64,000 nt of DNA from assembly GCA_035578175.1 (NCBI GenBank), contig JAQMRL010000010.1, positions 28,574,284-28,638,283 of the forward strand, given 5' to 3'. The notes beneath the pieces were generated by a model. The model was not told the DNA's origin. It saw only the letters and a program-made list of their open reading frames with translations, and did not search any database. Position 1 is the stretch's first letter. The number at the start of each line of letters is the position of its first letter. Position numbers and translations under genes: made by a program. This DNA is from Catonia carolina (taxonomy: Eukaryota > Arthropoda > Insecta > Hemiptera > Achilidae). This document shows positions 33,178 through 45,049 of this stretch, in pieces.

Positions 33178-33505
33178 AAAGTCAGAAAATCATGGCTACC
33201 ATTTTCTGGGACAAAAGAAGTGTTCTTTTGATTGATTTCATGAAATGTACAATTACAGCAGATGTGTACAGTGAAATGTTCACCAACTAATACTTGTAAT
33301 CTAAAATTGATTGAATGGGAAAGTTTCAACCAGAATGTTCCTTCTCCATGACAACACCCATCCTCACATCCTCATACAACTGCCCGTACCAAGGAGAAGA
33401 TTAAAGTTTTCGGTTTGGAACTTTTTAATCATCCACCCTACGGTCCTGAAACCCATGCACTTAGCCAATATTTCCTCTTCTTCCACTTGAAACAACAGAA
33501 CTTTA
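33178..33505 (+). pseudogene. mariner transposase relic
   Basis: The + frames give ATIFWDKRSVLLIDFM, like the mariner FWDxxGVLLIDF segment, then LLHDNTHPHP (second catalytic Asp) and LELFNHPPYGPETHALSQYF, with Pro-Asp and Ser-Asp signature residues altered. Several indels; dead. Confidence 0.65.
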
Positions 33506-34300
33506 AATAGTTTTTTGTTAGTTTATTTTTTGTTTGTGAAAAGATAACAGAGTTTTGTTTTTTCATAAAGAAGCTTTTAGTTTATTTTTTTTGTAATTAT
33601 TAAACAATAATAATGATGTAAGCTTACTCTATGTTGTTTATTAATTATGGTATAATAAATAAATTTTTTAAAAATGTGATAAGGAACTCATGATGTTGTC
33701 AATTGGTTAAAATTCCAGACAGCAAACTTCTTAACAAAGATATTAAAGATGATACAATGTTACAAAAAGTACTTAAAAATTAATGGCTACCATGTAGAAA
33801 AGTAAAGTAGGTTTGTTAAGGAACTAAAACTGTTAAAATATTTTCTAACAAATAGTTTTTTTAATAAACTAACAGTTCTTACTTTACAAATATTCCTCGT
33901 AATAATAATGTTATTATCATTATTATTATAATAAATTTAACAATACGTATTATAATACATTAAAATAAGGGTAAAAAAATAAACAATCAGTTACTAACTT
34001 AATTAAACCAAATTACATTTAAATACGTAGTGAAAAAATTAACTTAATATCATCACAAAAAGCTGGTAATATAATTTGGCAGGAAATATCACAACCCTAC
34101 TATGCAATATGATAAATTTTACTAACTATATACATAATTAAAATACTTTGTTGTGTTTCGTTAGATTTAAATCTCATAAAAATATAATACATGAATTTCT
34201 CTATTACAGCTTAATTTTAATTGTAAGTGACTTATGAAAAATGTTAGGAACATTTTTAATTAAATGTTTATTTAAATTATAGTACATATTAATAAGTTAT
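33506..34300. other. AT-rich DNA without recognised gene
   Basis: No coding or repeat signature recognised; very AT-rich. Confidence 0.4.
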
Positions 34301-34316
34301 GTGACCTGGTCGCCTC

Positions 34317-34971
34317 CGTAGCATGGTGGTTAGCGCGTTGGTTTGCCACGCGGAGGTCCTGGGTTCGATTCCCAGCCATGGTCTGAAAATTTTCATATGT
34401 CAAATCCCACCGTTAATGTTAAATCTGTACCTTAGAACAAGAACAAGCAATGTCATTCTTTTACAAAAATGAGTTAAACCCGTTATCAACGAAATTTTTT
34501 TGTATACTTTTTAATGGAAGAACAACCAATGTCCATTATGTATAGTTCATGAGATATTGCATGTATTTATTACCAATGTCAGTCAGCTGCATGAAAAATA
34601 TTATTGCAAGGACAACCAAACACAACATTGGTTCTCAGATACCATAATTTCTTCATGCAAAAACAATCAGTCATAATTTTATTGGTTATTATTGCAATAA
34701 AATTTTTCTAAATGAAGTCGTTAGCAATAAGAACCAATGTTCACATTGGTTGTTTTTGCAGTGACTTTTCTTAATTTTTGCTGTCATTGTAGCTGACTTA
34801 GGTGGAATTACTGGTGTTGTTTAAAATTTTGCACAGATCTTTATTTGCTCTTTTCTCAAAACTGTTTTTTTGACTTTGGTTGTTCTTGTTACAAGGTACA
34901 GAAATAATCCACCGTAGTCGCTAATGACCACGCAGTTGATGCGACTTTAACTAAATAAACTAAAAAAAAAT
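34317..34971 (+). repeat. SINE E, copy E2, split by a MITE
   Basis: tRNA-like head with A box agcatggtggttagcgcg and B box gggttcgattccc, then the 3' module gtagtcgctaatgaccacgc, ttgatgcgactttaac and poly-A. The head and 3' module are separated by a 477-bp insertion (34425-34901). A 10-bp TSD with one mismatch, ttatgtgacc (34307-34316) and ttatgagacc (34972-34981), flanks the whole. Confidence 0.82.
34425..34901. mobile_element. MITE with iterated ACCAATGT motifs
   Basis: Inverted ends ctgtaccttagaacaagaac (left) and ctgtaccttgtaacaagaac (right, reverse complement), with a possible AAAT TSD (34421-34424, 34902-34905). Inside, a CAACCAATGT-like core recurs in both orientations: forward near 34446, 34523, 34572, 34733; reverse near 34626, 34682, 34744, 34877. 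Insertion inside an otherwise continuous SINE E confirms mobility. No ORF. Confidence 0.78.
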
Positions 34972-35076
34972 TTATGAGACCACTCGAATTTCATCCAAGA
35001 TTCAAATCATTTAATTGTATGACACTACAAAATGTATAACTTGTATAACCTGAACCGAGATAGATATGTATACTGT

Positions 35077-36236
35077 GAACAATTCGAACTGGCACAACTC
35101 TTGCTCTACGTGTTAGTGATGTGACGGTCATGAGCGAGTCGCACAAAAGAGCTAGCTCTTTTAACTGAGCGGTGAGCTACCACCTCTTTTATTTTAAACG
35201 ACCAGCACATCGAGCGTTTCTCCCCACACAGCACGCTCTCCGCACAGAGTTGACTTGTACATCCCCTCCACGACTAAACCACTTTTCTCTAGTCGCATCA
35301 TAGCAAGGGCAACCTAAACGCTGCATGGAAAGTATACAGTGAGGGTGCAAGAGACGGGTGCAGAGAGGGGGTCATTATTCTTTCATCCTATACTACAACA
35401 ACCCTGAGACAAGTGGTTGTAAAATACCATTGTACTGTACTGTACTGTAACAATTTTACCACGTGTGTACAAACCAAAGATAGACACATGACAAAAATTT
35501 GTTTGTGGAAAGGGATGCATGAAAGTTCAGGTTGATGCGCGCGCAAACGTGCTGTGTGCGAAGGAGTGAGCGATAGTCACCCTTGGCTCGACTCACTGTC
35601 TGTTTATTCACATAGCTCTGCTGAGTGCTGCACGTATTAGAATCTACTAGCTCACTCCCACAGTTCACCCCGTGAACTACGGCACGCTCTGTACCATCCA
35701 CTCAAGTGTGCGGAGCGGGGTGTGCTAGCTGACATGTCCTATACTCCTCCTGGAGCCTCCAGGGCGCAAAAAAAAGCTCACCTATTTTACTGTGCCATCC
35801 CATGACTACTACGTGTACACACAGTTCCGCATGAAGTATATCCATAACCAATTCTTTCAACAAGGTCTACAAATTTTAATGTACGCAAATGCCTACAACC
35901 TTATTTCAATGTACATACAAACTAAACTGAACTAAAGAACTAAACTGCAAAAACTAGTTAAACTATTCTCTACAGATGCACGAAACTAACTAAAAAAAAT
36001 TGTCTGAATATATATTTTAATGAACAGAAAATCATGTATGGAAACAAATTAGTCACATCATTGTGTCTGACAGATTATTAACAACAACAGTGAAAACAGA
36101 GCGTAGTGATTGTGCGTGAGTCGCACATTACAGTAGCAATATTGTATACTATTGTGACTGTACTGTTGTTGCATGGCAAGGGATGAAGAGTGGAGTAGAT
36201 AAACACCAAAGCTGCTTGTGCCAATTCGAATTGTCC
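35077..36236. mobile_element. hAT-like inverted-repeat element (tentative)
   Basis: gaacaattcgaactggcaca at 35077-35096 and tgtgccaattcgaattgtcc at 36217-36236 are inverted with two mismatches. The interior has repeated gagcgagtcgcacaaaagag, agctagctctttt and similar 'gagc' clusters typical of hAT-type MITEs. No TSD established and no transposase; it carries micro-repeat H2. Confidence 0.45.
35731..35775 (+). repeat. Micro-repeat H, copy H2
   Basis: gacatgtcctatactcctcc then tggagcctccagggcgc and poly-A, as in H1. Short agct on both sides could be a minimal duplication. Confidence 0.7.
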
Positions 36237-36555
36237 AAGTTATAAGAGAGTACGTTCCTATTAATACAATTTTATATCAATTATAAATTTCACAAATCTT
36301 TTCAACTCCCTTGAGCGTTATTATTTATTTATATGTGATTTGGTGGATCCACCATCATCAGTTTACACAAAATATCTTGTAAAACTTTAAAATATGTTTT
36401 TAAAAACCTGATGAAAATGTTGCATCTTCAGCCATTTACAGGATAACCTGGATTATCCAAACCCCGGGTAATCCGAACTCCAAAAAAAAATTTTGCAGTA
36501 AGATCACATTGTTCTTCAGTAAATTGATATTTTAAGTATTATACAGTATAGAACT

Positions 36556-36940
36556 GCCCATAACAGACAGGTGGAGTGTCAAATTATTTACACTCAATCT
36601 GTTTATTGCAGGGCTAAAATAAATAGTTATGTTTCTTAACACATGGTCAGCCAATTAAATGACTGAATCATTTAAGAACAGAAGAGGTAGAGGTGTAAAA
36701 GATCAGAGTTATCTCCTCTGAAAGTAATGAATTTCATTTTACATCCAGACCCTGTGGTGAATGAAGTGAAGGTGTCATTTGCAGAGTGGAAAATATGTGC
36801 TTTTCAGAGGGCCTGACATACTGATAAGCATACTTTTCCATTCAGTGAGGAAGGCAATAGTAAACCACCTCACTCTTCGTTTTACTTAGTAAAACCTCGA
36901 CAGGTTCAAACCAGCATTACAGCTGATGACCTGAACAACA
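36556..36940 (+). repeat. SINE-like family A, copy A8
   Basis: Complete unit with CAA tail. An 11-bp TSD with one mismatch, acagtatagaa (36543-36553) and acagtgtagaa (36941-36951), flanks it. Confidence 0.87.
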
Positions 36941-37386
36941 ACAGTGTAGAAATACAATATCAATTAATTTTAATTTAAAAATAAATAATAAGACCAATTT
37001 GACTTAAAAACATAAATAAATAATGGAATAAATACAGCAATGCAGTACTGGAGCGCAGAAGTACAGTAAGTCGTGCTTATGTGTATATTCTAGGCATGAA
37101 GAGCATAAAACATGAAGATGCAATAAAATCTTATAACACCTGTATTCAGTTGGCAACAGAGAATGACATTCCACCGCAAAAACTACTTTTAAAATATTTT
37201 TCAAAAACAAAAAGACATTTTAGAAAAATCATTACATGTACAATACATTTTTTCCAATCCGATTCCCCTTAAATGTATTTTCTTCATTCGCCAAGTATAT
37301 TTTGATACAAATTATTTTCATTGATTAATGTATTCTTCAGCAGAGAACTAGTCATTGTTAACAATGTATTTTATTTTGTTACAAAT

Positions 37387-37691
37387 TTTTTTTTTATTCC
37401 TAATATGTGTACGTTGCAATCTGTTCAATTCAGAACAATAAGCAACCCCTTGACCCAATGAGATGAGGATGACATGTATGACGTGTAAATGAGGTGTAGT
37501 CTTGTACAGACTCAGGCCACCCATTCCTGAGAGAGCATGGTTAATTTAACCCAAACCATCAAAGTACACCGGTTACCACTGTCTAGCATTCAAATCCGTA
37601 TAAAAGTAACTACCTTTACTAGGATTTGAACCAGGAACCTTCGTCTCCGAAAATCAGCTGTTAGACTTTACCTCTAGACCAACCCGGTGGG
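37387..37691 (-). repeat. SINE B, copy B2
   Basis: Complete minus-strand SINE B: T-rich tail, body, complement of the B box (aggatttgaaccagg) and A-box region (tacctctagacca). Perfect 13-bp TSD TTTTGTTACAAAT at 37374-37386 and 37692-37704. Confidence 0.9.
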
Positions 37692-37849
37692 TTTTGTTAC
37701 AAATAAAGTTTTATATTTTACCCAAAAACATAAATAACTTCATTAAATAATTATTTATATTATTTAATGTGTTTTTACTGAATAATATTAACTCATATTA
37801 GAATACTATATTGCTCTTTTAAAGCATAATTACAGCACAAGAAGAGTTG

Positions 37850-38035
37850 AGGCTGGATTCGCCATGGAAGTGAAACGAAATTCATCGAGAGGTCAAAGGT
37901 GTTTGATTATATGGTACCAAAATTGTTTAACCGTTTGCCTTCTGATTTACGTAAATTATTTTTTACTGCATTGATTGGAGTCATATTAAATTTACACTCA
38001 AAAAATACTTGGTTGGTCTGGGAGTTGATTGAGCT
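37850..38035 (+). pseudogene. LINE reverse transcriptase C-terminal relic
   Basis: In one frame the + strand reads ERSKVFDYMVPKLFNRLPSD and LRKLFFTALIGVI, the closing segment of Jockey/CR1-type reverse transcriptase ORFs, preceded in another frame by a degenerate NTRR...-type block. Frameshifted fragment. Confidence 0.5.
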
Positions 38036-38588
38036 CTAGCGTGGATTGGTTGGTTTAGGTTTGCCTTGTTCATTTTTTAACCTATATTTAAATAATAACT
38101 AATGTAGTCATTTATTTTATAATTTAAAAAATTGTGTAATATGGAATAATCAAAACTATTGTAATCAGTAATCTCTTAATTAATTCATAAAGTATTGACA
38201 ATTTGTAAATAATAACTTATTATTATTTCATCATTGTCCTTTCCTGAGCACAGGCTTTGCCTTATTCAGGAAAGTAATTTCTGTTCAGATAGATAAGAAA
38301 TTGTACATAGGCCTACTGTAAAATTAATATAATGTAAATAAATTAATAAATAAATAACAATAAATACAGTAGGATCTCTCTAATTCCAATCTAAAGGGAC
38401 CAATAACTTTTTTCAATTTACGGAGGTTTCGATTTACAGAAGTAAAATTCTGAAGCTCTAAACGGGCTGTGAAGAAGGAAAGAGAAAATCTGCCAGTGCT
38501 GCCAACCTCAACAGTGAGACATTAAATTTAACTACCGTGCAATTGCATCATTTATTAACCACATATTGCCTTTCAATTAACATACTTG

Positions 38589-38759
38589 CCAATTGCATTG
38601 GTGTAGTTGGTAACATGCTCGCCTCTCATCATGCAGTCTTGGGTTCAAATCACATTCAGGCACGGCATATTTTCATACGTTACAAAAAAATCATTTCATG
38701 CTTCACCATCTGCATTAGCAGTAATTGCAGAACAGTCGGACGTTAAACCAAAAAAAAAT
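38589..38759 (+). repeat. SINE C, copy C4
   Basis: Includes the tRNA-like head (A box tggtgtagttggtaac, B box gggttcaaatc), body cattagcagtaattgcagaa and poly-A. A 13-bp TSD with one mismatch, attaacatacttg (38576-38588) and attaacaaacttg (38760-38772). Confidence 0.87.
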
Positions 38760-38987
38760 ATTAACAAACTTGTTGTGACTGACACTTTTTCACTTTAACC
38801 TCATTTCCTTTCAAAGTTTTCTTAACCCTTGGGCCAAAAACACACTGCATCAGTCAAAACAGCCTGGGTACGTTCGGAACTGCCTGGAGGTGTTCGAAGC
38901 AAACCTATGAAACCAGTTTAGTGTAGAGTCAAGAGGGGAGCAAACACACTGGCAAGGCAAACGTTTTGTTTACTTCAGTCTGTTCCA

Positions 38988-39311
38988 ACCCATCGGGTTA
39001 GTCTAGAGGTAAAGTCATCGCCAAAATCAGCCAATTAACAGCCAATTTTCAGAGGACGAAGGTTCCTGGTTCAAATCCTAGTAAAGGTAGTTAACTTTTG
39101 TACGGAGTCGAATACTAGACAGTGGTTTCCGGTGTACTTTGATGGTTGGGGTTCAATTAACCATACTTTCTCAGGAATGGTCGGCCTGGGTCTTGTTACA
39201 CCTCATTTACACATCATACACATCATCCTCATCTCATTGGGTCATGGGGTTGCTTATTGTTCTGAATTGAACAGATTGTAACGTACACATATATTAGGGA
39301 TTAAAAAAAAA
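38988..39311 (+). repeat. SINE B, copy B3
   Basis: Complete plus-strand copy with A box tagtctagaggtaaag, B box ggttcaaatcc and A-rich tail. Perfect 11-bp TSD AGTCTGTTCCA at 38977-38987 and 39312-39322. Confidence 0.9.
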
Positions 39312-39599
39312 AGTCTGTTCCAGTCACATCCAGTCATTGCCTGGTGTTGTTTGTTGAATAGCGGTTTGCTGCAAACATTTTCTGTTATCAACCCGGCTTT
39401 TATAGTCACTTGAATCACGAAGTTGGCCTTGTTTGCAACGAGGGGTAAAGGGGGAAAAGCATCAGTGCGCATGCCCAACTGCTTTAATTTCAGTACAACA
39501 AACATAACAGTTTATACTATACCCAGAGCATATACAATATATCGCGGAACCTTTTGTAGGTTAACTGTTTGTTACAGAAATGTCAGTTTCTTAAAAACG

Positions 39600-39819
39600 T
39601 GGTCGAACTATTCACAGTGTTGAACGAAATCTAATATGTAATGTAATAAAATGTTATGAAGTTGAAGCTAAACAAAAATGCCTAGCCATGCCTCTTAACA
39701 AAAGCCGTGAGCGAGTGGCTAACTACTGTGATTTTTCTCTTTCCACAATTCGGAAAATAAAGAAGGAAATTAAGGACGTGAAGAAGCTATTCTTTAACAA
39801 TTTTGTAGACACCTGGTAA
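39600..39819 (+). pseudogene. Possible transposase HTH fragment
   Basis: An open frame reads VERNLICNVIKCYEVEAKQK and MPLNKSRERVANYCDFSLST then IRKIKKEIKDVKK. The pattern (a helical start, then R-V-A-x-x-x-x-F-S-x-S-T-I-R-K-I) resembles the N-terminal DNA-binding HTH of insect DDE transposase-like proteins. It stops at 39817, and SINE C5 sits just downstream. Family not established. Confidence 0.4.
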
Positions 39820-39851
39820 AAAAAAAAAAACGGTTAGGTAGATACTAGAGA

Positions 39852-40027
39852 TTTTTTTTTTTGTTTTGTTTAACGTCCGACTGTTGTGCAACTATTGCTA
39901 ATGCAGACGGTGAAGGATGAAATGATTTTTTGTAACGTATGAAAATATGCCTTGCCTGAATGGGATTCGAACCCAAGACCGCATGATGAGAGGCGAGCAC
40001 GTTACCAACTACGCCAATGCGGCCGGC
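39852..40027 (-). repeat. SINE C, copy C5 (reference unit)
   Basis: A full-length minus-strand copy with perfect 13-bp TSD TAGATACTAGAGA at 39839-39851 and 40028-40040. The tRNA-like head (gccggccgcattggcgtagt, B box gggttcgaatccc) is the best preserved of the family. Confidence 0.92.
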
Positions 40028-40040
40028 TAGATACTAGAGA

Positions 40041-40850
40041 GACTGATAATGAAAACGCCGGTGACAGCAATAGTAGAGAAGGCGATTCATTCATAATTGC
40101 AGTAAATCTAACATTTCTAGTCATGTAATTAAGCTGTAAGCAATATTACAGGAAATATTTATTTGTTATTAGGTTTATGAAGAAAACATATTCTCGGAAT
40201 AAACCACAGCTTACAAAATGTATGTAGAAACTGCACAGTAGAGAAATGTACGAGTAGTGTCTCACTATTGAGGTTGGCAACACTGCAAATATTTCACTTC
40301 CCTTCCTCACAGCCTACACATACGCAAAAGGCAATCTCATGACTTCAGTATCTATATTTCCAAGTAATTTCTCTTTTCTAACCAAAGGATTTTTAGACAT
40401 TTGATTTGTTAACCTTAACTTTCAGATACATCACAATTTTTCTCAAAGAATTAATTTGTAATTTTTATTAGTTTTGAACAAATACATGCACTCTACGTAA
40501 TTAGGAATTTTAATAAAAAAATTAAATAACCTTGGGTATAATTATTGTTTTTAAACTATATCAGTTCACATAATAAAATTATGCAAACATTAACATATTT
40601 AATGTTATACAAAATTTAAATAGATATAAAATAAGTACTAATACAGACTATTGCAAAATAATTATTATAAATCGTAGTAAGTGTACGTGTGAAATTTATG
40701 TAGCATATATAAATATGGGAATGCTAATTAATTGACTCAAGGAATGTACACTATATAATTCGCAATACATGAAAATAATTTAAATATTAATATTTTTCAT
40801 ATCCTGTTTAAAATTTAAATAAACACAGAAAAATTTAGTAAGCTAGTCAT
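40041..40850. other. AT-rich DNA without recognised gene
   Basis: No coding frame or repeat signature recognised. Confidence 0.4.
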
Positions 40851-40852
40851 AT

Positions 40853-41767
40853 TTTTACTTTCTCTTGCCTATATGAATATACAGGAAGGAAGGTATTGTT
40901 TTCATGTCGATTTTTCGAAATTGAGTTTTTACCAGATCTAAACATTTTTAGATCCCCAGAACCCAAAAAAAATATGTTTTAAGCGATTGGTCTGTGTGTG
41001 TGAACAGAATATCTCAAGAACGGAACATCGTACGAACTTGAAATTTAAAACTTAAGTTAGATACCACTACCAGAACCGACATGAACATTTTCATCAAAAT
41101 CGGTCAACTGGAAGTAGTAGTTTATTTGTGTTATTTTTCATTTTTTTGCTATTTTCTCAAAAACGGCTCCTACAATTTTTTTAAAAATCACCTCATTTAC
41201 TAATTTTTTATGCTCTACAAGACAGGATAGGCACTATGTCTGCTGAAAATCTTGGGGAGGTTGTTTTCTCGTAAAAAAAGTTGTTTTTTAAGATTGCGGC
41301 TTTAATATACATTTTAGCGCAAAAATGTATAAACAAAAGTTGTAGAGTATTTAAATCCTACAACTTTTATTTCAAACAGTCTTTTGTATAATGCTTAGTT
41401 TAGCAGTAATTAGCAATTTTCTGTTTTTTCTCACGAAAACATGTAAAAAATTAATTTTTTTAAGATTTCAGCCTAAGTATGCATATGTATACAATCAAAT
41501 TTATAGGAAACTAAAAGATCTACAACTTTTATTCAGAGAATTTTTCTCTACAAACCTAGTTTAGCGTGAAAGAGTGATTTTTCGTATTTTTAAGCCAAAC
41601 AGGTTGATTTTCATTTTGCATCTTTCACTCATGATTAAAATTAGGTTATGTTTATTGAGGTTAGTTTTTTATTTATTTCTAACGTTTTATTACTAATGTT
41701 AGTTAATTTAGTTTATTATTTGCATTGGCAAGAGAAAGTCGTGTGAGTGTTTCACACAAGATTTTTA
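40853..41767 (+). repeat. Repeat F, copy F11 (near full length)
   Basis: From tttttactttctcttgccta to gtgtttcacacaagattttt, with only a short TG tract at 40992-41001. Carries both internal units. Confidence 0.85.
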
Positions 41768-42204
41768 GATATCATGGACATAAACGGTGACAGATTTCTT
41801 AAGGAGTACGCAACAGTACCTAAATTTCAAAAACATAAAATTTTTGTGGTTCTACTTGACGTTCATAAAAAAGTTTTGAAATTTTTATAACTTATAAAAA
41901 CAGTTTTCATTTTTTATGTCATGGTAAAGTAGTTTTTAACTTTAGTAGTTAAGGATTTACTTGTACAGGTTTACTAGATTTTACAATAATTTTGAAAAGA
42001 GTACACTAAAATTTTGTTCATTCGAAATAAGTTTTGAAAACATATTTTTTTTGATAAATTTGTTCAAGATATGTTTAGTTGTATTTGAGCAGGTCGTAAG
42101 AACTCTCCAGAACACTGTTAAGATGTATCATATAATATATTGAGTCATGTTTTTATTGTACTGTACGTACAAGTAGTGTGTACAATACTACAGTTGCACC
42201 TGTA

Positions 42205-42570
42205 TGTGTCTTCTTCTGGTAGTCCCAATTCGTTTTGGATATTGGCAACCATTATAGCTATCATTATTTTGTTGAATACCATCCTGAATCATAGTCTTGG
42301 AGTACCAGTTTACAATATTTTTTAACCATGTAAAATTCTTCTTCTTATATCATTTTTCTTGAGCACCTCCCTTTGTAATATTACTCATCGATGTTGGTAA
42401 CTGCTAACATTTTGCATAATGTGCGTACTAAAGTTTTCAGGTTTTACAGTTGTTACTATTTCTATATTTTCTTAATCTGTTCAAGAATCTCCTCATTTGT
42501 AATATTCTCGTTCATTCACGACTCTCAAGATCCTGCAGTAGAGCCATATTTTGAATACTTCCCACTTGTA
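42205..42570 (-). pseudogene. LINE-A reverse transcriptase C-terminal relic
   Basis: On the minus strand, across frameshifts: YKWEVFKIWLYCRILRVVNE, NITNEEILEQIKK, FTWLKNIVNWYSK, IMIAIMVANIQNELGLPEED. This order matches the LINE-A ORF at 46647-47219 (FELWVYRRILRISW, NTEVLERI, SWIKNLREWYG, QIAMMIANL). The end keeps an AAGAAG-like tail near 42210. Confidence 0.65.
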
Positions 42571-42764
42571 CTTATATACATTGGCCAATCTCTTAACTGA
42601 CTTGGATGGGACCAAGTCACGGTCAGATAACCAAAAAATTGGTCAAAGGAACTGTAGTTCATTAAGAATCATACAGAACTAACAATTAATTGTTAGTGAT
42701 ATAAATCGATTTGGATGCTGAAATTAAACACTTATTGTTCAAATTTCAATTGTAAAACAATCGA

Positions 42765-43528
42765 AGAACTGCCAATTGCGAGATTCGTTCTTTTATCCAG
42801 TTTTTGAATGCAAGGAATGTTAAAGCAGCCAAAATTCATCAGCAGATTACAGAGATTTATGGTGAAAGTGCAATCAGTGATGGAATGGTGCAAAAGTGGG
42901 TCAAGCAATTCAATGAAGGACGGACAAATGTCTACGACGAACCACGATATGGGTGGCCTTCTGTTGAAGACTTGGGTCAGGAGAGTGAATGAGAAACTTA
43001 AAAAGAACAGACGATTCACAATAATAATGCTTTCTGATGAATTTCCACATGTTTCGAGAATTGTTTTGCATTTGTAGCCAACTGCTTGTAGATTGTAGCC
43101 AACTGCTTGAGTTATCTCAGAGTTCTTGTTGGCTTCCAGAAATACTTATGGATCTACACAAAACAAAGCAACTTGACAATGCTCTGAGATTTCATACCTG
43201 GTATACTTGACTATCACGATCCTTCACCCTGAACGTTCTGACTACCGCTTGTTCCTGTACATGAAATGCGAGCTTGGTGATAAGCGCTTTGAATGTGATG
43301 ATGGCGCAGAAAACACGGTAAAGTTATGGTTGTCTTCATTACCGGGATGTTTCTTTAACAAAGGTTTAGATAAGTTGGTCACCAACTATGGCAGGTGTCT
43401 GAACAATGGTGGAAACTATGTATAAAAATTGTTTAAGGTATGATCTTTCATGAAAAATTATATTGTCTTGAAAAAATAGTTTAGTTTTTTTTTTTCAAAA
43501 CTGTTCTTACACTCCGACCATGCCTCCG
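42765..43528 (+). pseudogene. mariner relic with internal deletion
   Basis: N-terminal frame: FLNARNVKAAKIHQQITEIY, WVKQFNEGRTNVYDEPRYG (first HTH region). C-terminal frame (43207-43425): DYRLFLYMKCELGDKRFECD and YGRCLNNGGNYV. The central part with the first and second catalytic Asp is lost, apart from a degraded piece near 43050. A decayed right TIR ends ccatgcctccg next to TA at 43529. Same subfamily as 62643-63401. Confidence 0.75.
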
Positions 43529-43530
43529 TA

Positions 43531-44668
43531 CTAAAACAACACATACGTACACAGTAATAAATAAATATAAATATTATGACTCCTGTAAAACTAACTGTAT
43601 TTATATGTACATCATAAAATGTATTGTACAAGTTATCTTCAAAATCTTGTCAGCTATGAGAAAAAATCTGTAATTTTCTTTTGTTTTATGTTACTTTTGT
43701 GTTTATCAGCTGCATAATGCCACCATCTTTTCAGATTCAGAACAGTATCAGCTGATTACAATACCAAGGCCCTTAATTCTTAATTACTTGAGTAGTTTCT
43801 GTGACTAAAAAAACAAATTATCCTCACGTTAATGAAAAGATCAGTAAAGATAGAGGTATGTGCTGTATTTATCACGGTCCACAATACCAAACTATAAAAC
43901 AACAAAGCAAATGAGCAGGTTTATAAAATTCGCAACGTTGTATTGTCAGGTGATGACTTATAAAAATTTATAATTATACATATAATATGATGATAAACTG
44001 AAATGGGTCTGGACTCATCAACTTTGGACAAACAATTTTCAGTGTATATTGGCTTTTTTAAGAATAAATACAATTGATTAAATTCATAGACATTTATAAT
44101 TTTTAGAATGTTCCATGTTTCTGTGTTTGGGAATCCTAAAAGCTTCACAAGACATCTCTCCGAATAAAAATCAGCTTGAAAGTCAAACAGTTTTAAATAA
44201 CCATCAGAGGACTTGCAAAAGAACTAAATGAATAATTTTCAAATTCACATTCCAGGTAAGAACAAAAAATATTAAACATACCTATATTTTTAAAAATTCC
44301 GCTCTAATTAAAAAGAAAATACTTTGTATAATTTTAAACAACAAAATTTTTACACACAAAAAATATAGTAACAAACCTCTTAAACAATTTTTTCATGTAA
44401 TAGAAAATTGATAAAAATATTAAATTTAAAAAAATTATATATTTAAACAAATTAACATTGGTATAATATTTTTCCATCTTTGGTTAAAACAAAGTTTCAT
44501 ATTAATAATAAATAATATTCATGCTCCTTATCATAAACTATCAATAATTACAAATTTATAAATTTAATCGACTAATCTGTAAGTAACTTAATTTAAAGTA
44601 CAAAGTTATAAATTGTTATACATTTCACGGATTTTCATTCAATAATATTAGAAGATATAAATTAATAT
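43531..44668. other. AT-rich DNA without recognised gene
   Basis: No coding or repeat signature recognised in ~1.1 kb. Confidence 0.4.
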
Positions 44669-44670
44669 GC

Positions 44671-45047
44671 TTTTCACGGTTGATGAGCTCTGCTGTTCCA
44701 TTCGTTTAGACCAATCAGAACGTTTACCAGCGTTGTCAGATTGTACCTGACAAACATTACCCGCACATGCGTATAAAAGCCGCAATAGTTCATTCTCGTC
44801 TTGCATCTAAGTACTGAACACATCGATTATAGAGCGCGTTAACATGCAATACTTTATAATAATAATAATAATCAGCTGATTGTATTTTTATAGGTTATAA
44901 TTGTTATTGAAAGACCAAAAAAATGGCCGACGAAATAATCAACAGAGCTACAAGAGCACATGTTGGCAACATTGCTGGCAAGTCATTGGCTAGCTATAAA
45001 GTGGGTAGGGGGCAATGCATACATTCAGAGCTCGTCAGCCGTGAAAA
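44671..45047 (+). mobile_element. MITE-like element with promoter-like interior
   Basis: The ends ttttcacggttgatgagctc (from 44671) and its near-complement ending at 45047 are inverted with 20 of 22 matching. Inside are a CCAAT box, a TATA box and a 42-codon frame beginning aaaaaatggcc at ~44922 (MADEIINRATRAHVGNIAGK). No TSD is clear. It may be a MITE or a captured promoter/first exon. Confidence 0.5.
44711..44800 (+). promoter_or_regulatory. CCAAT and TATA promoter-like segment
   Basis: gaccaatcag (CCAAT at 44711-44715) precedes gtataaaagc (TATAAAA at 44772-44778) by ~57 nt, and a TCATTC initiator-like site follows at ~44790. Spacing of the initiator is slightly short, so transcription start is uncertain. 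Confidence 0.4.
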
Positions 45048-45049
45048 AT

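Noticed and set aside
34317..34390. Possible tRNA gene
   Set aside because: A and B boxes are good but acceptor and anticodon stems mispair, and the sequence continues into a SINE 3' module with poly-A and a TSD.
37081..37272. 63-codon plus-strand frame (MYILGMKSIKHEDAIK...)
   Set aside because: Looks superficially protein-like, but I can link it to no family and see no neighbouring exon or element.
39950..40027. Possible tRNA gene on the minus strand
   Set aside because: It is the head of SINE C5, bounded by a 13-bp TSD and a poly-A tail.
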